Assembly: GCA_017311185.1 (NCBI GenBank)
Contig: JAESUZ010002387.1
Span: 248,001 to 312,000 of the forward strand
Reading direction: 5' to 3'
DNA: 64,000 bases
From: Proteles cristata cristata
Lineage: Eukaryota > Chordata > Mammalia > Carnivora > Hyaenidae
Both the position numbers and the translations under genes were made by a program. Shown piece after piece: positions 1-11,150 of this stretch (position 1 is its first letter; each line of letters starts with the position of its first letter). The notes beneath the pieces were generated by a model. The model ran no database searches and was not told the DNA's origin. It saw nothing but the letters and a program-made list of their open reading frames with translations.

Positions 1-2040
1 TTCAGCCATGAAGTTTAAAAGGGTTTCACATGACGTGAGGGAAAAAAAAATGATGAAATGTATATGGTAGATCTGTCTCCCAAACCTTATATTGAGGGAT
101 TAAGATAACCTACAATATAGGATTTCATTGTATAGGGAAGAAAAACATACTTCCGAAAGGTTTACTAATGTAACAAGGGACATCATTTAATTCATAGCAA
201 ACACACCTTTATAGCATTCGCCTTTCTAGAAAAAAATATTGTTGGAAGGATGTTTCAATTATTTACCTAATATCTGTTAAAACAGTAAAGGAAGAAAATG
301 TGTCATCAACTGGCTTTCAGTTTGGGCTGGAAAAAAAACCTTAGTGAAAAGCTTGAAACTTGGGGGACCATTTATTAAACACTAGATAAAGCAGAGGGAA
401 AGTAAAGATGGCTTGATCTTTAATGAAGGTATCAAAAGAAAAGCCACCTTTACTGGGCATGCAGGACTTGGTGTGAGCAGATGTTAGTGACTTAGAACCC
501 AGGGGTCTTGAGCTGTCCTCACCCTGTGTTTTGGTGTGCTGGGAGAGGCATGACTTACCTCAAAGTTCTGAAGTGGGTAACTCCCGTGGGAGACCACGGA
601 GGCCATGACTGCTCTGCACAGCCGGATGCAAATGCGTCTGGAACACTTTTGGAGGTTCTAATCTCCAGCGGCCAAGAAGGATATGGGAAAAGCTAAAACA
701 AAATACTAAAGCAGAAAAATAAAATGACATAGAAATTAGAATATTCGAGCCAGAAAATGATAATATGGGAATTATAGCATGTGGGTAGGGAAACAAATTC
801 TAAAATGTTCCTGGGCCCCTGTGCCCTCAGATGGAAAGCAAATGATGGGAAAAGTAAGACACCTTCAAAACAGCTGGCCTTGAAAATGTACCCTTTTAGC
901 CCCGAAGCAGTGGCAGATGGTGGAATTTGCTTGTTGTTACTGGTATTGTTTTTATTGTTTTCATGCGTTAATAATTAAATGCTGACAGCATACTTGGACC
1001 TGCCTTGAATATAGAAAACAGAGCTGCTTGGATCCTTTGGGCTTATCACCTTAATAAGACAAAGACATTTAAAAACATCAAGGGAAAGGAGATAAATATC
1101 ATAAATCCAAGATTACTCCTTATTCTGATGGCACTTTTCCTTCACAGTTTCTTTTATTTCTCCTGACCAATTGCCTTCAATCCAGAGGGGCCGAGCCATC
1201 ATAACTGGACGGCTTGCTAAAGAAAGCGGCTCTCCTGAAACTACTGGAGAAATGAAAGAAGGTCATCTCTGTGGGTTAATGAAAAGAGTTAATTTCAGAG
1301 CAAACTAGAAAAATCAAAAAGAAAGAGTAGAGGACTGGCTACTGAGGCTAGACCAATCAACGCAGGCCAGTCGGGATTGCCAGAACGAAGAGGCTGTGAA
1401 GACCCACATGCGTGGAAGGAGAGCTCTCTGAATGTGAAGTCAATACACAAGCAGAAGAATGTTTTAATTCATGTAACTAAAATCACCATTGGATTAAAAC
1501 AGAATATTTGTGATCCTTAGGGCTGTCATGTCCATCATTCTCCACCATAACTAACGACATTCTATCCATACGCAAGATTCCGTTTCATACGGATTTTCAA
1601 CATGAAAGACCTTTACTCAAGCTATTCCCTCCTTTCCTCTAACTTCCTTACTACATATTTTGCCTTGTTCTATCATTTTCTCTCTGAGAAATCCTCCTTG
1701 TCTCCTCAATAGTACTCTACATGTTTCTGAAAACAAGAACTCTATCTTGTCCTTAGTTCAGGTCAAACGTCAGGAGAAAGCACTTCTGCACACTGATGCT
1801 CATAAAATGACACAGATGTTCTGATCCCCTGACCTCTGGCAGGAGACAACTCATACTGAAGGTCCCCAGTAACCTTCCTCGTGCGCAAGACAACTGTCTT
1901 ATTCCACACTTCCTAGTGTCCGTTGCCTACAGGAACGTTAAAATCTTGTAGTGTTTTTTAAGAGACGTTTCATCTAGGATGCCTTGAGAGCTTCTCGAAT
2001 CTTTTCACTTGCCTCTCCCTAGCTCACACGTGACCTATCA
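1..2040. other. Unassigned intergenic sequence
   Basis: AT-rich sequence with no recognisable repeat body, splice-framed exon or RNA gene. The open frames at 508-696, 560-796 and 781-978 are short, have no compositional support and look like chance openings. Old diverged repeats that I cannot recognise by eye may be present. Confidence 0.5.
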
Positions 2041-2044
2041 CCAA

Positions 2045-2165
2045 GGGAAAAAAGGAGGGAAGCAGAACATGGAGGAAAAATGGAAGGAAGGAATGAGGGA
2101 AAGGAGGGAGGGAGATAGGGATAGAGGGAGGGAGGGAGGAAGGAGGGAGGGAAGGAATGAAAAAG
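2045..2165. repeat. GGGA/GGAA-rich low-complexity tract
   Basis: About 120 bases, nearly all purine on the plus strand, built from irregular GGGA, GGAA and GGAGGGA units. This composition produces the Arg/Glu/Gly-rich frame on one strand and the Ser/Leu/Pro-rich frame on the other. Both frames are artefacts of the repeat. Confidence 0.85.
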
Positions 2166-2239
2166 AAGTGGAAACATTAGCTTTCTCAGATAAAACACCC
2201 GTGGTTTGAGGAGCGATCTGAAGCATCCTCAGAAACATC

Positions 2240-3145
2240 AGTTACTCGTGAGACCGAGACAGGAGAGCCAGGGTGGGTTGGTTACACCCACCAACCTGCG
2301 GCACACATGCGAGCTTCACACACAGATGGAAAAGGGATTTGCTGTTCACACAGCAGTGAGCTGCCCTCCGCCAAGGCACTGCCTGTTCCAAAGCTGATGT
2401 TTTTCTCTGGTCTTCCTGCCAAGAAAGTGGGGAAGTACAAGACGAGCCTCTTTGCCGGTGCCAGCTGAGCCGCAGCCCTGACCAGGCAGCGGCCAAGGAC
2501 ACGCACGGCTCCTGTCCTGTCCTGCTCAGCCGCGAGGCGTGGAGAGGCCGGAGCGCTCCGCCACAGACTTCCGTCTCCAGCGCTGTCTCTGCCAGGTGAG
2601 GGGTCAGCAAAGTCAACCGAACTGCAGATTTTCCTGACTTACCTCCAGCTACTGCCCATGTTCTCAGGATCTGGAATCCTACTGGCCAAAGCTGAAGCAC
2701 TGACTCATGCTCAGTTTATTGTTCAATAGAACAATAGGTCCATATTGAAGCTCTAAACCGTCCTACGTGTCATCTTCCTCCCAGGACAGAGGCTACTCAA
2801 GGGTAGAATTCACCTGGCAACCTGCACTGAGTTACTGTATCAGTCCCACAAGTGCTAAAGGATCACAACTGAGGAATCTGGCAATCTTTCTGAAAACCTG
2901 TAAAGGGAAAAGAAGAACGCTCTTCACCTTGCCTTCTGCCAAGCAGTCCTCTATCTTTACTGCTCTTGGGAAGACACAGTTTCTTGTGTATTTAAAATGG
3001 CTCCAGGTACCTACACATGACCCGTGATATGACAGAGGTTTGCAGGCCTGCCTCGTTGCTACTTTGCCGTTCTAGAATCTCCCTAGAATTAAATGCAAGA
3101 TGTGCTAGAGTCTGGTAATATCATTACGGTCTTCTGTTTCCCCAC
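2240..3145. other. Unassigned sequence with moderately GC-rich 2.4-2.6 kb segment
   Basis: The segment around 2400-2620 is visibly richer in GC and has scattered CpGs. A 152-codon minus-strand frame spans 2242-2700. It has no recognisable domain, signal or splice context, and a GC-rich stretch tends to lose stop codons by chance, so I do not call a gene. Confidence 0.4.
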
Positions 3146-3147
3146 GT

Positions 3148-3600
3148 CTTCGTTTCTTAGCACTGCCGTCACAAACCACCACAAACTTGGTGGCCTACGA
3201 CAACAGAAATGTATCCACAGCTGGGGAGCCAAGTCCTAAGTCAAGGTGTTGGCAGGGCTGTGCTTTCTCTGAAGAGTCGACGTGTGGATCCTTCTTGTGC
3301 CTTCCGGCTTTTGGTGGCTCTGGGCTTTGCTTGGTAGACACGTCCCTCAAACCTCTGCCTCCATCTTCACGTCGTGGCCTTTCCTCTCTGCATCTGTGTC
3401 TGTGTCTTCTCCTTTTCTATCTCTTTCCAGGACATTCATCAGGGTTTTAGGCCCCACCTTAGTCCAAGATGGTCTCTTCTTGAGAAATTTACCTTAATGA
3501 CATCTGCAAAGGAACTTTTTCCAAATAAAATCACAGTTTGATGTTCTGGATGGACATATTTTTAAGGGGACACCAAATTACTAGATCCCCTTATTGCCCT
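3148..3600 (-). repeat. MaLR (MLT1-type) solo LTR relic
   Basis: The plus strand matches the reverse complement of an ERVL-MaLR MLT1 LTR. Landmarks in order: CACAAACTTGGTGGCCTA near 3183, a CAGAAATGTAT piece, CAAGGTGTTGGCAGGG, GTGGCCTTTCCTCTCTGCAT, a GGCCCCACCTTAGTC block and TCCAAATAAAATCACA. These are known landmarks of this family. The copy is heavily diverged, has no internal gene and is a passive relic. The exact subfamily is uncertain. Confidence 0.6.
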
Positions 3601-3954
3601 GTGGCCCCAGGCGAATCATGAAATTCTAATGAATCAGGGAGTTTTTCATTAAAAATGTAATTATTTGAAATACATACTTCAAATGTCAAGAAAATATTGT
3701 ATCAGACACTTATATATTCATAATCCCAGTTAAAGAATTGAAGCTTTTCCCGTATTTACTTATTATTTTTTGTTTTTAAGGAGAGGATATAAAAATGACA
3801 ATTCTCCATCTCATGCACTTTCTAGCCTCCCCAATTAGAATAATTATTTCTGAAGTATGTTTGCATTCATTGATATTAGCTGTTATTAATCATTGTTACT
3901 GGAATTCTATATGATGATACAAGTAAGTCTGGTTTACTTATTCAGCTGTTGTGT

Positions 3955-4110
3955 CAGAGATCTAGAATTGGAATTGACTTCTCTGAGCCTCAGAATCTTA
4001 GTAATCACTCTTGCCCTAGTCACTTCACAGCACTGTGAGAAGTGAGTGAGATAACTGTGTGAATGGTCCACATACACTGTATAGTCTACACGATTATTGG
4101 GTAGAGTCTC
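3955..4110 (+). repeat. MIR SINE relic
   Basis: Contains the MIR core run GACTTCTCTGAGCCTCAGAAT followed by a degenerate GTGAGAAGTGAGTGAGATAA segment, as in the central and 3' part of MIR. It is an ancient tRNA-derived SINE, strongly diverged, with fuzzy ends. Confidence 0.55.
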
Positions 4111-4149
4111 ATCTTCCTCTGAAGCATTCACCCCCTTTATCACTGTGCT

Positions 4150-5985
4150 GAAATGCCATACACCTATTTTTATTTATCTCAAAATTATTTAAATTTAAAT
4201 AAATCGTCATCATACCTTCTTTGATAGCAGAGCATCTATAAATGAGCCTTTATTAAAAGCTTTTACAGTAATATCGATAGGTCTTATTTTAGCTTAACTT
4301 GCTATAGAAACTTAAGTCACCCATTCTACCATCATGCTCCACTAGCAATAATTAATCAATTCGTTAATTTTAAAAAACTTGTAAATTCTAAGCAATTTTA
4401 CTGGACTGGTGGTGGCAGCACGGAATGATGGCCCTTGCCATGCTCCGGCTAATGCAAGTGTCATTTCAGCAAAGCCCTTTCATCTAATCCCATGATACAA
4501 CAGAACTGAGGGAAAATAGCCAAGCCCTTGAAAAATGGCTTCACTATTTAGGAGCTTGAGTTTGTAGAGCCCAGGTATTCTACTTTCCATCTGACACTCA
4601 GTTCATTTAAGGACAGAAATTCTTAAGGTATTTTACCATGATTTTTAAAGTTTTAAATAATGTCCTAGACTTCTGGTTGATAAATAATAAAGGCGCTGTG
4701 CCATGGCACTACCTATTTATTATATATAGCCTTATCTATATTTAGGTCACTAAACATAAATGTTTAAAACTAAATAAAACCACAGGCACAAAGGTAAGAT
4801 AATAAGAGCCAAGAAAGGGAGTGGAGGAGGGGAGGGCATGCAGAAAGTGGAGTAGAGAGAATTGCACGAGAAATTGTAGGTTAGAGAAAATCACTGCGGG
4901 TGATCTTGAAAATTGTTTTTAAGTTTTCTGGCAACAAAAGTAAAGGAGGAAGTTCAAAATGCACAACATAGCTGAGTTATCCAAAAAATCGTACCTACGA
5001 GCTCTTGAACAGATACACTTTTCTTGGCACGGTAAGTGCTCAATAAACATCACTTGAAGCAACAGGAAGCAATCTATTGCATAAGTTTAGAATAAATTCT
5101 GGCTTCAACTACAACAAATTCTCCATGTTCATTTCCTATACTGACCTTCGATAAGAGGCAAAGAGATTGTTGGACACCAGTTCTGTAAAGGTTTTTCTAG
5201 GGACATCCAAGGTAATAAATTCCAGGCAAGTGACTTTCTGATACTCTAATGTGATACAGACATAGAGACTTGGGAATCTAAAGGAATGAATAGTTAATAT
5301 GGCCCATACTTTTCCCTTTTAATGTCCATTTTCTTAGTTGGATTTTTGGCAAAAGATGAAAAGAGAAAAGGTGACTGGAAGTATTTTATATTATCAAAAC
5401 AATAGACAAAGCTTGAGATGCCAGGGTTGTAGGTGACAACCTAAGGTAAATCAAGGACACTTGTCTATATTATGACCACACTTTAAAGATTTTAAGGAGT
5501 TGTGTGGCCAAAGCACTGAAAGGTAAAATACATCGTTGCCCTAAATAACAATTTTAGCTCTGCTCAATTGCATCAACAGGCCACCTCCTTGAAATCCCCA
5601 AATTGTGTGCTAGACAAGTGGAATGAAAGTCAAGGTCAGGAAAGTTTTGAGAAGTTACTAATTGTTCATTTCTACTGACATTAACTTTGGCTTTTGGAAA
5701 GAACTGCTTGCAGACAAATGCACTGGGATGACTAAACTTCACATTCTATCACCCCCACATCACTGGATACCTGGGTTTGTTGAGAACTTTGTTTAGTATT
5801 ACCCACTTCAGTAATACCAAAAAGTCTCTGCCAACGACTGTGGTCTGAGCAGTAATTTGTTTTTGACTCTTCCTGATGAGAGGAATTGGGAAATATGTTC
5901 AATTATTCTTTACAATGAGGCCTGAAATGTGATGCTGAGATCAAGTGGTCAGCAGAAGGAAGTGTTATATTTTTATTTTTATTAA
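4150..5985. other. Unassigned AT-rich intergenic sequence
   Basis: No gene or clear young repeat. A short GGCACGGTAAGTGCTCAATAA motif near 5024-5044 resembles the 3' end of MIR or LINE-2 and may be an ancient remnant. The 62-codon frame at 5554-5742 has no supporting signal. Confidence 0.4.
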
Positions 5986-6059
5986 TTTTGAAGTGTACTT
6001 ATCCACTTAATCAACAAAGATTTATCACATGTATAGTTTGTGTCAAAAACCATGCTCAG

Positions 6060-6280
6060 GGGCGCCTGGGTGGCTTAGTCGGTTGGGTGTCCGACTTTCG
6101 CTTGGGTCATGATCTCGCAGTTCGTGGGTTCGAGCCCCGCGTCGGGCTCTGTGCTGACTGCCAGCTCAGAGCCTGGAGCCTGTTTCAGTCTGTGACTCCC
6201 TCTCTCTCTGACCCTCCCCTGCTCACACTGTTTCTCTCTCTCTCTCTCTCCTAGAAATAAATAAAAATATATATTAAAAA
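6060..6280 (+). mobile_element. Feliform tRNA-Lys-derived SINE, young subfamily
   Basis: Full-length copy with GGCGCCTGGGTGGCTTAGTCGG (box A region), GGTTCGAGCC (box B), a (TC)n tract and an A-rich tail. It is flanked by a perfect 15-bp target-site duplication, AAAAACCATGCTCAG, at 6045-6059 and 6281-6295. Retained CpGs and the diagnostic GCTGACTGCCAGC and GTTTCAGTCTGTGA place it with the young lineage also seen at 20275, 33619, 50654 and 57123. Confidence 0.96.
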
Positions 6281-6859
6281 AAAAACCATGCTCAGCCCTG
6301 AGGTTACAAAGACGGAAAAGATCCAGTGCCTTCTCTTAGGAAGGTTTCATATGATTGAAAAGTAGGGTCAAAACTGCTAAGAAAAAGATAATGCACCAGC
6401 CTGAAGTCACCTTAGCTAACCTGAGACTAAGGTTAGTAGGTCAGAAGAAGCGTTCCCAAGGTCAATCTCTAGACTTGGGAAAGAGAAAGCAGAGCTTATG
6501 CAAAACCAAGGTGATAAATGAGGGCATGGGTAGTTAGGAAAACTGTAAGTAGTCTCTATTAACTTAATAGTCAAAAGGTAGCCATATCTGTCTTTGGGGA
6601 TAGAATACACAGTTTCTGTGACCTCCAAAAACTCAAGGAGAAGATTTACTTGTATATTGTCCCAGATTGGTGATGTTCCCAGTTGAATGACAGAAAAAAA
6701 AAATGTATGAAACTCAGACCTCACATAATTTTCACAGGTAAAGTTTCAAGAATCATACACCGATAATATTTTTCTAAATCACAAAACAAATCAGGAAAAA
6801 ATCCAGTATGAGTGAGAACCAGCAAAACCACCATAAAATTGAATTAGACTAACATAGAC

Positions 6860-8060
6860 TGACAATATTAGAATTATGATATATACATACAAAATATGTT
6901 TAAGGATATGTAAGAAAGAGCAGGAAAATTGAGCAAGGAGTTAGATAATAATAAAATAATTACATCTGAAACAAATACACCTGGCAGAACAATATTCACA
7001 ATGGAAATTAAAAGTTCAAATGTGTCATGTCTAATCAACAGATTAGACAAGAGGTGAAGAAATAGTGAACCGAAAAGTAGTTCTAAAAACACTTCCCAGG
7101 ATGTGATGCCAGAAGATGCAAAAAAATAACAGAAAATGCATAGATATGGAAGACAAAGTGATCTTATCAGATTTCCAGAAGCATTAATAGAAAACAGGAG
7201 CAGAATTATTAAAGGGTCATTACCTGAGAATGTTCCAGAGCATAAACAATAAAAACAAACAACCTGAAGAAAAAAAAGGAAGGAAAGAAGAAAGGAAGGA
7301 TGAAAGGAAGGTAGGAAGGAATGACAGACAGACTTCACTATAAGAAAACAACACCATAATGAAGCATCATAACACCATAGAAAAAGGAAACACCTCAAAG
7401 GCATCAGAAAGACATATGCCCTATAAATGGATGACCATTAGACTAGCAGCAAATTCCGCAAAAGCAAAAATGCAAATCAGGGACAGCAAGATATCTTTAA
7501 TGTACTTAGAGAAAATAATGGCCAGCATCAATGGCCAGCAATTATATGATTGGTAAAGCTATATTTTAAGGGAAAAAAAGACAGAATGTAAATTGTTAGA
7601 GAGAAAACATTTTTGTACCAATGAATCATTACCAGAAAACTCTTAAGGATATGCTTCAGGAAGGAAGAAAATAAGCCTCAAAGCATAGTCTGAAAATTTT
7701 TTACAAATCACAAAATTAATATGTTGAACATATCGGTTAACATATAATTCAATATTGAGTGTCTATAATTAAATCTTTGTCCAACTTAGGTATTTTATTT
7801 TTTAATAATGAAATCTTAACTTCTAGACAAAAACAGTATACGACTCAAAAGTGACATAATTTAATTTAAGGCATTGTTAAGTATTTTATTACCTGATATG
7901 AACTATAGCATTTACCTTTAGATTTTGTTAACTATGCATGGTGAGACTGTTAACATTTAAAACTTATAAAAAATAAAAATAGAAAAGATATCATGGAATA
8001 AGTATAAAAACATTCAATCAATTCAAATGAAGACAAGAGGAAAAATACTGGAAAACATGT
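6860..8060 (+). repeat. Decayed LINE-1/HAL1-like stretch
   Basis: A-rich plus strand with phrases typical of the LINE-1/HAL1 ORF1 region: an ACATCTTTAAAGTGCT-like piece near 7490, ATATCTTTAATG, and ACTCTTAAGGATATGCTTCAGG near 7640 (the motif around AAGGAAGTTCTTCAGG). The reading frame is destroyed. The 176-codon minus-strand frame at 6874-7404 is an antisense opening in this A-rich sequence. Ends are approximate and the assignment is tentative. Confidence 0.45.
7268..7325. repeat. GGAA/GAAG low-complexity tract
   Basis: About 58 bases of irregular AAGG, GAAA and GGAAGG units on the plus strand. Its antisense encodes the Ser/Phe/Leu-rich part of an overlapping meaningless frame. Confidence 0.8.
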
Positions 8061-9110
8061 TAAATTGAAAGTAAAATATTAAGTTAATAAAAATTAATCC
8101 AAATATAATAGTAACCACAAAAACACCAAAAGACTAAATCCTTTAAGGAAGAGTTAAATATAGCCAGAATGGACATAAAATATATCATTATATGCTTGTG
8201 AGAATTAAAATATAGGTATGCAGAAAGTTTGAAAGTTAAAAAGTTATACCAGCGGTACACTTGTACGTGGGGCATCATACCAGCTCAGAATCTGCTGGCT
8301 CCTTTACTATTATTGCTACTGTTGCTTTGTTATCATCACCATTAATGTTGTCATCATCAAGGGAAGAGCAATTATTTCAAAGGGAAAGTATAGTGGCCTT
8401 GATAATCATCAGTGATCAATTCATGGTATTCCTCCTGTTAATCAAAAGCTTGGCAGTTTGGGTCACGTGGTTCTAATGACACAGGTGCTTCTGATAGAAT
8501 TTGCAAGAAAAAGTAAAGTAAAATAAATAAAGTAGCATTTGGTGCCCTACTTTTCTCCAGCATGGTTTACATGTTCTCCTAATTAAATGTTTGAGTAAAC
8601 TTCATTCCACAGTTGTGCTGGGTTTACTCAGATGAACTATGGAATGATTCACAGCCTTGACAGAAACTTCTCCACTCTCGGTACCAAATGCCTTGCTGTA
8701 GGTGCAACATGAGAATTCATCTATTATTTTACCCTGGTAAAGTTATACCAGCAAATACTAACATAAAGAAAAGTTGTATAGCTGTGTTGAAATTAGACAA
8801 ATAGCTTTTTGAGTAAAAACTATAATCCAAGATGAAACAGACCACTTTATTATGATAAAAGTTTTTATCCAGCCAGAAGACATATAGTTCTAAACTCGTA
8901 GACATCAAATAAATTAGCTTAAAAATATATAAAGCAGATATTTCGTATTTCCAGTCCAACATGGAAGAAGCTAAGACATTTTCACTCTATCCTAATAGCA
9001 AGTAAGAAGCTGAGTAAACTGAAAACCCAACAATGCTTATTAGATCTGTAAGTGAAGTTACAGAGGAAGCCACTGCTCCAAAAAGTGAAGAGAAGGACAC
9101 AAGCGGATAT
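8060..9110. other. Unassigned sequence between LINE-1 blocks
   Basis: AT-rich, with no clear repeat family or gene. The frames at 8261-8476 and 8729-8962 are short and unsupported. It may contain further decayed LINE-1 sequence. Confidence 0.4.
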
Positions 9111-9428
9111 AGAAAAGCACAACTTACAAAAATTAACTCAAAATAAATCACAGACTGAAACATAAAATGCAAAAGTATAAAATCCCTAGAAGATAATATA
9201 GGAGAACCTTAATGACCCTGGTTATGGTTATGACTTTTTAGATACAACAACAAAGGTACAATCTACAAAAGACATAGCTGATAAGCTGGATTTTAATAAA
9301 ATTAAAAACTTCTGCACTGTGGAAGACAATGTGAAGAGAATGAGAACACCAGCCACACACTCAGATAAAATAATTGCCAAAGATATGTCTGGTAAAGGGC
9401 TGTTATCTAAAATATGCAAAGAACTCTT

Positions 9429-9657
9429 GGGGCACCTGGGTGGCTCGGTTGGTCAAGTGTTCAACTCTTGAAACCAACTTGGGTCATGATCGGACGGTTT
9501 TAAGATTCACTCCCATGTGGGACTCCATGATGGGCACAGAGCCTGTTTGGGATTCTCGCTCTCTCTCTGCACCTCCTCTTTTACTCTTTTTCTCTATCTC
9601 TCCAAATAAATAAATATTAAATGTGTGTGTGTGTGTGTGTGTGCGTGTGTGTGTGTA
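9429..9657 (+). mobile_element. Feliform SINE with tail converted to (TG)n
   Basis: SINE body starting GGGGCACCTGGGTGGCTCGG, inserted in LINE-1 ORF2. The 12-bp duplication CAAAGAACTCTT lies at 9417-9428 and 9658-9669. The body is older than the CpG-rich copies. Its A-rich tail is replaced by a TG/GT array at about 9621-9656. Confidence 0.94.
9621..9656. repeat. (TG)n microsatellite in SINE tail
   Basis: About 17 TG dinucleotides with one C interruption (GTGCGTGT). It sits directly after the AAATAAATAAATATTAAA tail of the SINE and before the downstream target-site copy. Confidence 0.93.
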
Positions 9658-9697
9658 CAAAGAACTCTTAAAATTCAATAATAATAAAAACAACCTG

Positions 9698-9817
9698 TAG
9701 GCACCTGGCTGACTCAGTCAGTAGGGCATGCAATTCTTGATCTCCAGGTTGTGAGTTTGAGGGTCCATGTTGCCTGCAGAGATTACTTAAAAATAAAAAA
9801 TATCTTAAAAAAAAAAA
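9698..9817 (+). mobile_element. Older carnivore SINE (short-tail CAN-SINE type)
   Basis: Begins GTAGGCACCTGGCTGACTCAG and continues with GCATGCAATTCTTGATCTCCAG, GTTGTGAGTTTGAG and AGAGATTACTTAAAAATAAA, ending in poly-A. This is the compact CAN-SINE form shared more widely in carnivores, without the long TC tract. It is nested in the LINE-1 3' end. I see no clear target duplication, consistent with greater age. Confidence 0.85.
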
Positions 9818-10576
9818 CTTGATTTTAGAATGAGCCAACAAAGGCCTTAACAGACACCTCGCCAAAGAAGATCCATAGACAGTAAATGAGTGAAAGAAGA
9901 TCCTTGCCGTCAAATGTCATCCGAGAAATGCAAACCAAAACAACAAGATACTGCTACATGCCTATTATTAGAAGTGCCAAAATCTGGAATACTGATGACC
10001 CCAAATACTGGCAAGGATGTGGAGCAACAGGAATGCCTGAATGCAAATATTACAGATACTTTGGAAGACAGTTTGGCAGTTTCTTACACCACTAAAGATA
10101 CTCTCCATATGATCCAGCAATTGTGCTTCTCGGTATTTACCCTAATGAATTGAAAAGTTATGTCCATACAAAAACCTGCTCATGGATGTTTTCTAGCAGC
10201 TTTACTCATACGTTCAAAACTTAGAAGCAACCAAGAGGTCCTTCAGTAAGTGAGTAGATAAATAAACTGTGGTACATCCATACAATGGAATATTATTCAA
10301 CACTTAAAGAAATGAACTATCCAGCCATGAAGTAACATGGAAGAATCTTAAGTGCATTTCACTCACTAAAAACAAAACAAAACAAAAAACAATCTGAAAA
10401 GACTACCCACTATGTGATTCTAACTCTATAGTATTCTACTGGAAATGATAAAACTACAGAGACAGTATAGAGATTACTACCTTCCACAGGTTAAGAGGGG
10501 AGGGGAGGGATGAATAGGTAGAACATAGGAGATTTGGGGGGCAGTGGAACTATTCTGTATAATTATTATTATGGTG

Positions 10577-10643
10577 ACATGCCATTACACATTATTATTA
10601 TACATGCCATTACACATTATTATTATACATGCCATTACACATT
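10577..10643. repeat. 25-bp minisatellite, 2.7 copies
   Basis: Unit ACATGCCATTACACATTATTATTAT repeated at 10577-10601 and 10602-10626, plus a 17-base partial copy at 10627-10643. The copies are identical, so the expansion is recent relative to the diverged LINE-1 3' UTR it lies in. Confidence 0.93.
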
Positions 10644-10955
10644 TAAATCCATAGACAGTACAACACCAAGGGTAAATCTTAATGTAAACTATAGACTTCG
10701 GGTGATTAAGATACATCAATACAGGTTAATCATAACCAAGTACCACTCTGGTGCCGGCTGTTGATAGTGGGGGAGGTTGTTCATGTGTGAACAGGGAGAT
10801 ACGTGAAGTTCTTAATATCTCCTAGTCAATTTTTCTGCTAACCTAAAACTTCTCTTAAAAAATAAAGTTTATTAATTAAAAAATATCTGTGACCAAAAAC
10901 AGAATTGAACATGCATTTCAGGCAACAAGGAAACAGACCTCAAAATGAGAATATG

Positions 10956-11150
10956 GGGGCACCTGGGTGGCTCAGTTGGTTGAGCATCTGACTTTGGCTC
11001 AGGTCATGATCTCATGGTTTATGAGTTTGAGCCCCACATTGGGCTCTGTGGTCACAGCTCAGAGCCTGGAGCCTGCTTCTGGTTCTGTGTCTCTGTCTCT
11101 CTCTGCTTCTCTCTCTCTCTCTCAAAAATAAATTAACATTAAAAAATTTT
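10956..11150 (+). mobile_element. Feliform SINE
   Basis: GGGGCACCTGGGTGGCTCAGTTGGTTGAGC start, GAGTTTGAGCCCC box B, TC-rich tract and AAAATAAATTAACATT tail. The flanks AAAATGAGAATATGG and AAAATAAAAATATGG form an imperfect target duplication. Several CpG sites have decayed, indicating moderate age. Confidence 0.93.

Larger units (their letters stand above)
9115..10880 (+). repeat. LINE-1 3' end (ORF2 C-terminus and 3' UTR)
   Basis: Sense-oriented LINE-1. The ORF2 C-terminal region is recognisable from AAAATTAACTCAAAATAAAT near 9129, ATAAGCTGGATTTTAATAAAA and AACTTCTGCACTGTGGAAGA, then TATCTAAAATATGCAAAGAA. The classic 3' UTR follows, with CATACAATGGAATATTATTC near 10279. Frameshifts and stops make it dead. 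Two SINEs (9429-9657 and 9698-9817) are nested within it, so this LINE-1 is older than both. Confidence 0.85.

Noticed and set aside
2242..2700. 152-codon minus-strand open frame
   Set aside because: It lies in GC-richer DNA where stop codons are rarer. It has no recognisable domain, no splice or promoter context, and shadow frames open on the same strand.
6075..6140. tRNA-like box A and box B sequences (also in every other SINE)
   Set aside because: They belong to tRNA-Lys-derived SINE heads. No cloverleaf with a proper acceptor stem and anticodon arm is preserved, so no tRNA gene is called.
6874..7404. 176-codon minus-strand open frame, the longest in the window
   Set aside because: It is antisense to A-rich LINE-1-like sequence and a GAAG tract. 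The Phe/Leu/Ser-rich product reflects T-rich composition and not membrane-protein coding.
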